Assembly: GCA_963712595.1 (NCBI GenBank)
Contig: CAVQIM010000003.1
Span: 124,001 to 188,000 of the forward strand
Direction of reading: 5' to 3'
Length of the DNA: 64,000 nt
Source of the DNA: VRUE01 sp963712595
Lineage (GTDB): Bacteria > Actinomycetota > Thermoleophilia > Solirubrobacterales > 70-9
Shown: one piece after another, positions 59,354 to 64,000 of the stretch
Numbering within the stretch: the first letter of the stretch is position 1
Layout: the number at the start of each line of letters is the position of its first letter
Position numbers and translations under genes: made by a program
The notes under the pieces: model-generated
The model's input: the letters and a program-made list of their open reading frames with translations, nothing else
Told to the model about the DNA's origin: nothing
Database searches by the model: none

Positions 59354-61144
59354 TTGCCGAAGTCGCGCCTGCCGACGGCACCGGAGTCGGCCTTGCTTCA
59401 TGGGTCCAAACCACCTCACACACAGTTCTCCTTGTCGCGCCTAGCCACGGCAATCAGGCGCACACCGCGCTGGCTTCTCGTAGCGCTGGCGCTGGCGCTG
59501 GCTTTCTACTGCGTCAACGCGGTGCACTACGCCAAGGAGCCTCTCCGCATCGAGGAGAGCGAGTGGCCCCCAATGGCAAAGGCGATCTATGAAACGGGCA
59601 AGCCGGTCATTGAGTCTGACCAGACGCACCGGCTGAGATTCGTCGAAAACCGGACTGTGGACCACTCTCCGAGGTTCGGCGCCTGGCATCCGCCGCTCTA
59701 CCTGTACACCCTCGCAGCATCGATGCCAATACTTGGCACTCATTCCCCATATCGCCTGCGACTAGTGGGGACAGTTGGACTCCTACTTTCGATCCTCCTC
59801 CTTTTCGTCATTGCGCGTGAGATCACCCCACGGTGGCGCCTGGTGGGAGGTGTAGCTGCCATCCTCGCGCTCGTCCATCCGCTTGCAATCCAGGGCAGCC
59901 TCTTCTTGGACATCGACCCCTCGATCTACATGCCGCTGGCACTCCTGGCGATATGGCTGTCAATTCGCTATGGAAAGCGCTCAGAGCCCTTGACCTTGCC
60001 GCAGATCCTGGGGATCGCCAGTGCGATCGCCCTTGTCATGTGGGCGAAGATGACGACGAGCATCGACGTGCTCGGCGCTCTCGTGATCTGGTGGTTGCTC
60101 GCACGACGACCGCTGCGGCAAGCAATCCTGGAGGCAGTGTCATTCGTCGTCGCGGGTTTGGCCCTGTTCTTTTCGACCTATGCTTTGTGGTGCGCGGTCA
60201 CAGGAATTCCATTTTCCTACACCTTCCAGGTGACCTTCATCGACAAGAGCAACCGGCTTTTCTCAAACTGGTTGTTCGTGGAACACGCGGCACACTGGCA
60301 TCTTCGCTGGTTTGGCGCGGCCGTGCTCCTGCTCGCACTTGTGTACCTCGTCGACCTCGTTCGGAGTTTTATCGCCGAACGGCGCCTTCGACCTATGGAC
60401 CTTCCCTTCCTCATGGGCGCCTGCATCTTGATCCAGTACATCCTGCTGAGCCCCACCGACGGGACCTATCAGGGCAAGTACGCGTTTCCTGCCCTGCTCA
60501 TGCTCCTGCTGCCCATCAGCTGGATGCTGGTGCGGGAGCCAATGAGTCGGCGCTCGCCGGCCCACTGGGCGCTTGCAGCGATCATCGGCTTGGTCGCGGC
60601 CCTGCTGCTTCCGGACCTGCTGACCGGGCTCACCAGCCTCGAAGTGGGTTACGGCTCCTGGACCTTCGAGCTGCGCATACTCGCCGGGGTCGGTGCGGCG
60701 CTGCTGCTGGCCTGGTGGCTCGGAGGGCAACGTGGCTTTGCGGGTGGGGTCATAGTCGTCATGGCGGCCTTGCTGATCGCGCAGGCGGTCCATAGCTATC
60801 GCGCTAATACCTCCCCGATGTACCCGATCCCCGACACCGCAGAATTCAACGCTGCAGTGAACGACCTGAATCAGACACTGCGCAAGGGGGACATCGTCAT
60901 CGCTGTCAAGGACCTCGGCTACTACGTCAAGGGCCCCGTCATCGACGGGGAAGAGGCCTTCGTGGGGGGCGACAGGAGCCTCATCCGGCTGATCCAGTCG
61001 GATCCCCGCATCACCGCCTTTGCCCGCGATTCCTTCGGGCCTCCGGTGGGCCCGGAAACAGAAGCTTTCCTGAGCCGCTGCTTCACCGATCAGCACATCT
61101 TCGGCAGTGCCTCCGTCGTCTACCGCACCAAGAGATGTGGTTAG
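59354..61144 (+). CDS. Integral membrane GT39-like glycosyltransferase (ArnT/PMT-type)
   Basis: A 596-residue protein with a TTG start at 59354 (later TTGs are possible). About eleven helices are visible. After the first helix comes a luminal loop (EPLRIEESEWPPMAKAIYE...FGAWHPPLYLY), where PMT-type enzymes have their acidic motif, and later DPSIYMPLALLAIW and GTYQGKYAFPALLMLLLP. A C-terminal soluble domain of about 100 residues ends the protein. It would use a polyprenyl-phosphate sugar donor, which the adjacent GT2 enzyme may supply. The start is divergent from the fused glycosyltransferase. Confidence 0.82.
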   Translation: MPKSRLPTAPESALLHGSKPPHTQFSLSRLATAIRRTPRWLLVALALALAFYCVNAVHYAKEPLRIEESEWPPMAKAIYETGKPVIESDQTHRLRFVENRTVDHSPRFGAWHPPLYLYTLAASMPILGTHSPYRLRLVGTVGLLLSILLLFVIAREITPRWRLVGGVAAILALVHPLAIQGSLFLDIDPSIYMPLALLAIWLSIRYGKRSEPLTLPQILGIASAIALVMWAKMTTSIDVLGALVIWWLLARRPLRQAILEAVSFVVAGLALFFSTYALWCAVTGIPFSYTFQVTFIDKSNRLFSNWLFVEHAAHWHLRWFGAAVLLLALVYLVDLVRSFIAERRLRPMDLPFLMGACILIQYILLSPTDGTYQGKYAFPALLMLLLPISWMLVREPMSRRSPAHWALAAIIGLVAALLLPDLLTGLTSLEVGYGSWTFELRILAGVGAALLLAWWLGGQRGFAGGVIVVMAALLIAQAVHSYRANTSPMYPIPDTAEFNAAVNDLNQTLRKGDIVIAVKDLGYYVKGPVIDGEEAFVGGDRSLIRLIQSDPRITAFARDSFGPPVGPETEAFLSRCFTDQHIFGSASVVYRTKRCG

Positions 61145-61194
61145 GCCGCAGCGCTGATAGCTTCCGGCCCTCCCCCACGGCACCGGAGAATTAG

Positions 61195-61965
61195 ATGTGG
61201 AAAGACAAGACAGTCTCCGTCGTATTGATGACCTATGCCGAGCGTGACTCGATTCGCGAGGTCATCGAAGGCTTTCTCGATATAGGAGTGGTCGACGAGG
61301 TTCTCGTCGTCAACAACAACGCGCAGGAGGGAACGGCTGAGGAGGTCTCGAAGACCAGCGCGCGTCAGGTCTTCGAGACCAAGCAAGGGTACGGCCACGC
61401 CATCCGTCGCGGCCTTCACGAGGCTAAGGGCGATCTGATCGCTCTTGCCGAGCCCGATGGGACCTTTCTGCCCACCGACCTTTTGAAGCTTCTGGCATAC
61501 AGCGACGAGTGCGACATGGTGCTGGGCACACGAACGACTCGAGAGCTGATCTGGGCGGGCTCGAACATGGACTTCTTCCTGAAGTGGGGGAACTGGGCAG
61601 TCGCGAAGTTGGTCGAGGTCCTCTTCAACACCAGTCACATAAGCGATGTTGGATGCACCTACCGACTTCTCGATCGACGTCTGGCCGAGTACGTGGAGGA
61701 GAACATGCGAATCGGCGGCAGCCACGCTGGTCCGGAGATCATGCTGCTGACGATTACCTCCGGTGCTCGTTTCGTCGAGATTCCCGTCAACTACCTGCCA
61801 AGAGTCGGCCGCTCCTCCGTCACCGGCAGCCGGGTGGTCGCCTTCGGGCTTGGCCTTCGGATGATCGCCTTGATCTTGCGATTCCGACTCAAACACCCCC
61901 GACCCCTGCCTCGCCCCAGCCCTTTCGATGGCATAGAAAGCGTCCCCGACGGACTGCTGCGGTGA
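61195..61965 (+). CDS. GT2 glycosyltransferase (polyprenol-phosphate sugar synthase type)
   Basis: A 256-residue cytoplasmic GT2 enzyme with no C-terminal membrane helix. Landmarks are VSVVLMTYAERDSIREVIEGFLD, VDEVLVVNNNAQEGT, LIALAEPDGTFLPTDL (the DxD-like metal site reads EPDG) and GGSHAGPEIMLLTITSG. This matches the family that makes dolichol- or polyprenol-phosphate mannose or glucose. It is 50 bases downstream of the membrane glycosyltransferase, whose donor it may make, and overlaps the next gene by four bases (GTGA). Confidence 0.88.
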   Translation: MWKDKTVSVVLMTYAERDSIREVIEGFLDIGVVDEVLVVNNNAQEGTAEEVSKTSARQVFETKQGYGHAIRRGLHEAKGDLIALAEPDGTFLPTDLLKLLAYSDECDMVLGTRTTRELIWAGSNMDFFLKWGNWAVAKLVEVLFNTSHISDVGCTYRLLDRRLAEYVEENMRIGGSHAGPEIMLLTITSGARFVEIPVNYLPRVGRSSVTGSRVVAFGLGLRMIALILRFRLKHPRPLPRPSPFDGIESVPDGLLR

Positions 61966-62642
61966 AAGCGCAAGATGCACACTTCGACGAGATCGCTGAT
62001 GTGTACGACACCAGCATTCCCGACCATGTAATCGAGCATCTCACGTCACGCCGGGTTGGTCTTGCGACATCTGTGGTGCCCAATGGAAAGGTGCTTGACG
62101 TAGGCTGCGGGACCGGTCGCTTTCTGAGCTCCCTTCCCACCGGCTACCAGAGAGTCGGGATCGACGTCTCCCTTGGAATGCTCGAGCTGGCCCGCGAAAA
62201 GGGACTGGATGTTGAGCAGGCGAGCAGCGACAGTCTCCCCTTCGAGGATGGAAGCTTCGACCTCGTAACCACCTTCGCGGTCCTGCACCACCTCATCGAC
62301 CCGGCTCTGGTTCGAGCTTCCCTAATCGAGATGGCCCGTGTGGTGCGCCCAGGGGGCGCAATAATCGTCTGGGATCACAATCCCCTAAACCCTTACTGGC
62401 GGTTTCTCATGGCCAAATCGCCGCAAGATCAGGGGGACGAGCGCCTAGTCCCTGCCCGGCTGATCCTCGACACCTTGCGACACGCAGGAGTTCGCGATGT
62501 ATCCCTGCGGCGGATGACCTTCACCCCAGACTTCACTCCGCAGAGCGCACTGCCGGCAGTATCTCGGATTGAGCGGATCCTCGAGCGGATCCCGCTCTTG
62601 AGACTCTTCGCGGCACACAATGTCGCAATTGCCCGGATCTGA
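61962..62642 (+). CDS. Class I SAM-dependent methyltransferase
   Basis: A 226-residue methyltransferase; start GTG 61962, overlapping the previous stop codon by four bases. SAM-binding motif I is KVLDVGCGTGRFLSSLP, with YQRVGIDVSLGMLELAREKGL, then FDLVTTFAVLHHLIDP and VVRPGGAIIVWDHNPLN. It resembles sugar or quinone methyltransferases; the neighbours suggest it acts on a glycan or polyprenol-linked sugar. The long upstream frame is not coding. Confidence 0.9.
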   Translation: MKAQDAHFDEIADVYDTSIPDHVIEHLTSRRVGLATSVVPNGKVLDVGCGTGRFLSSLPTGYQRVGIDVSLGMLELAREKGLDVEQASSDSLPFEDGSFDLVTTFAVLHHLIDPALVRASLIEMARVVRPGGAIIVWDHNPLNPYWRFLMAKSPQDQGDERLVPARLILDTLRHAGVRDVSLRRMTFTPDFTPQSALPAVSRIERILERIPLLRLFAAHNVAIARI

Positions 62643-62672
62643 GAATGCCTCGGCGGCCTTCCCCCTGAGCAC

Positions 62673-63536
62673 ATGACCCTGGAAGCGATCGTCGTCAGCC
62701 ACGGCGCCGAAGGGCTGTTGCGGCGCTGCCTGCAGTCGTTGGAGGCGCATCCGGCCGCGGGCGGAACACGCGTTACGGTCGTCGACAGCGGCAGCCCGGA
62801 CTCGACCCCTGAGATGGTGGCGCGTGAGTTCCCGGCGGTTCAGCTGATCCGCCGGGACAACATCGGCTTCGCCGCGGCCAACAACCTGGCACTGCGCCAG
62901 AGCGAAGCGAGCAACGTGCTTCTGCTCAACCCCGACACCGAGGTATATGCCAGCACGCTCGACACGGCGCTGACGCGCCTGCACTCGGAGGAGGGGATCG
63001 GCATGGTCGGAGTGAAGCTCCTCACCGAGACGGGCGAGCTCGATCACGCCTGCAAGCGCTCCTTCCCCACCCCCCTCTCCGCCCTCGCCCACTTCTCAGG
63101 CATCGGCCGCGGGGCCGGGGCCTCGTTGGCCCTCAGCCAGTACCGGGCGACGCACCTGGACGACGACGAGCCGGGCGAGGTCGACGCGGTCAACGGCGCC
63201 TTCATGCTCTGCCGGGCCGAGGCCGTGCGCGAAGTCGGGCTGCTCGACGAGGGCTACTGGCTCTACATGGAGGACCTCGACTGGTGCCGGCGCTTTTGGA
63301 ACGCGGGCTGGAAGGTCTTCTACGAGCCCGCGGGCACGGCCCTGCACGTCAAGGGCGGCTCCAGCGGCGCCCGCAGAGCGGTCAAGCAGGAGATCGCCTT
63401 CCACCGCGGCATGGGGCGCTTCTACCGCCGCTTCGATGCCTCCAGCCACAGCCCCATCGTCAATTCCGCCGTCTACGCGGGGATCGGTGCCAAGCTGGCT
63501 GTGAGCCTGGCGATCACCGCGCTGAGCGGCCGCTAG
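62673..63536 (+). CDS. GT2 glycosyltransferase, rhamnosyltransferase-like
   Basis: A 287-residue GT2 enzyme with the order typical of the WcaE/rhamnosyltransferase group: LEAIVVSHGAEGLLRRCL, VVDSGSPDSTPEM, NIGFAAANNLALRQ, VLLLNPDTEVY (NPD metal site), a hydrophobic GAFMLCRAEAVREVGLLDEGYWLYMEDLDWCRR and a terminal helix. It adds a sugar to the surface polysaccharide. It ends the polysaccharide region, and its stop overlaps that of the convergent VapC gene by four bases. Confidence 0.92.
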   Translation: MTLEAIVVSHGAEGLLRRCLQSLEAHPAAGGTRVTVVDSGSPDSTPEMVAREFPAVQLIRRDNIGFAAANNLALRQSEASNVLLLNPDTEVYASTLDTALTRLHSEEGIGMVGVKLLTETGELDHACKRSFPTPLSALAHFSGIGRGAGASLALSQYRATHLDDDEPGEVDAVNGAFMLCRAEAVREVGLLDEGYWLYMEDLDWCRRFWNAGWKVFYEPAGTALHVKGGSSGARRAVKQEIAFHRGMGRFYRRFDASSHSPIVNSAVYAGIGAKLAVSLAITALSGR

Positions 63537-63940
63537 CCCGGCGCCAGAACGTCGATTGCGGTGGTGGCGGCAGCCGCCTTGGCGAGGCGGGTGTCGAGCG
63601 TGAGCAGGGGCGCCCCGAGCTGCTCGGCGAGAGCGACGTAGAGGCCGTCGTAAAAGCTGAGGTTGTGACGCAGCTGCCAGGCTCGGTCGAGTAGGCCGAG
63701 GTGATCGATGCGACGCAGCGGCAACCCAGCCAGATCATGGAGCCCTACCGCAGCCCGAACCTCCTCCATCGCTCCAATCGAGACCAGGCGACGAAGGGAA
63801 TGTCCGACCTCGGCATCGATCAGGTGGGGAGCCCAGAGCGAATGACGCACGCCACCGGCGAAGAGCTGCTTCCTTGCCCAGCCGAGATGCTCGCCGCCGG
63901 CAAGCACCGTGACGAGGACCGATGCGTCTATGACCGCCAC
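63533..63940 (-). CDS. PIN-domain toxin (VapC family)
   Basis: A 135-residue PIN-domain RNase starting with GTG, preceded by GGGGAG. The N-terminal VIDASVLVTVLAGGE contains the first metal-binding aspartate, then APHLIDAEVGHSLRRL, then SFYDGLYVALAEQLGAPLLTLDTRLA, with the remaining acidic residues. The fold matches VapC toxins, which cleave tRNA or rRNA when not bound by the antitoxin. The upstream partial gene, six bases away, is the antitoxin. Both are in the standard antitoxin-first order. Confidence 0.9.
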   Translation of the reverse strand: MAVIDASVLVTVLAGGEHLGWARKQLFAGGVRHSLWAPHLIDAEVGHSLRRLVSIGAMEEVRAAVGLHDLAGLPLRRIDHLGLLDRAWQLRHNLSFYDGLYVALAEQLGAPLLTLDTRLAKAAAATTAIDVLAPG

Positions 63941-63946
63941 GAGTGC

Positions 63947-64000
63947 CTACTCCCCGCGGAGCTCACGCTGGACGGCGACGATCTGCTCGGAGGTGAGACC
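63947..64000 (-). CDS. Antitoxin C-terminal fragment (VapB-like, cut by window edge)
   Basis: Seventeen codons (ending SEQIVAVQRELRGE then TAG) precede the VapC gene. Only the C-terminus is in the window; the DNA-binding part is outside. The call as antitoxin rests on the position six bases upstream of a PIN toxin gene. Confidence 0.6.
   Translation of the reverse strand, partial: GLTSEQIVAVQRELRGE

Overview
The window is high-GC, tightly packed chromosomal DNA from an actinobacterium. The large secreted multi-repeat proteins, the F420-type reductase, the Crp-like regulators, GroES/GroEL under a CIRCE operator and the codon use suggest the Solirubrobacterales/Thermoleophilia. That placement is inference from gene content and was not tested by a search. 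Several genes have promoter-like -10 boxes placed so that the transcript would begin at or next to the start codon, which fits the leaderless transcripts common in actinobacteria.

Layout. 1-2897: the 5' part of a GntR regulator, then an MMPL/RND transporter divergent from an ArsR repressor. 3131-9417: a 6.2-kb integrative element in tRNA-Arg(ACG), bounded by a 42-bp direct repeat of the tRNA 3' half. It carries a tyrosine integrase, an XRE regulator operon, a HEPN/MNT toxin-antitoxin pair and two unrecognised proteins that look like defence cargo. 9642-24580: a large secreted NHL-repeat protein, thioesterase and enoyl-CoA hydratase, an F420/NADP reductase-like protein, pyruvate kinase, a cytochrome P450, a PLP racemase-like enzyme, an FAD sugar-lactone oxidase, an MFS transporter, an O-methyltransferase, a K+-channel-like protein, cyclophilin and two tRNA-Ser genes. 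24664-38860: secreted Ig-like and metalloprotease proteins, an Mrp ATPase, a winged-helix regulator, a HAD hydrolase, ferredoxin, a subtilase, an NAD(P)-binding epimerase-like protein and a TIM-barrel hydrolase. 38877-39878: a DUF559 nuclease-like gene bracketed by two copies of a 53-bp palindrome. 40048-50458: groEL-groES, an SRPBCC protein, an ASCH protein, an RTX-repeat protein, a Crp/Fnr regulator and a giant Lhr helicase. 50483-63536: a cell-surface polysaccharide region with two secreted proteins, an O-antigen ligase, a polyprenyl glycosylphosphotransferase, glycosyltransferases and a methyltransferase. The right edge holds a VapC toxin and the tail of its antitoxin.

The most unusual structure is at the palindrome scale. 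One family (24605-24657, 38877-38929, 39826-39878) shares a stem, shows a compensatory base-pair change between copies, and supplies both the start and the stop region of the DUF559 gene. A second set (15176-15293, 21171-21300, weaker 19696-19818) places the stop codons of flanking genes inside the arms and shares a core motif. Two further palindromes sit in frame inside the Lhr helicase gene. The integrative element also has paired 9-bp direct repeats with 12-bp spacing at both ends, as expected for integrase arm sites.
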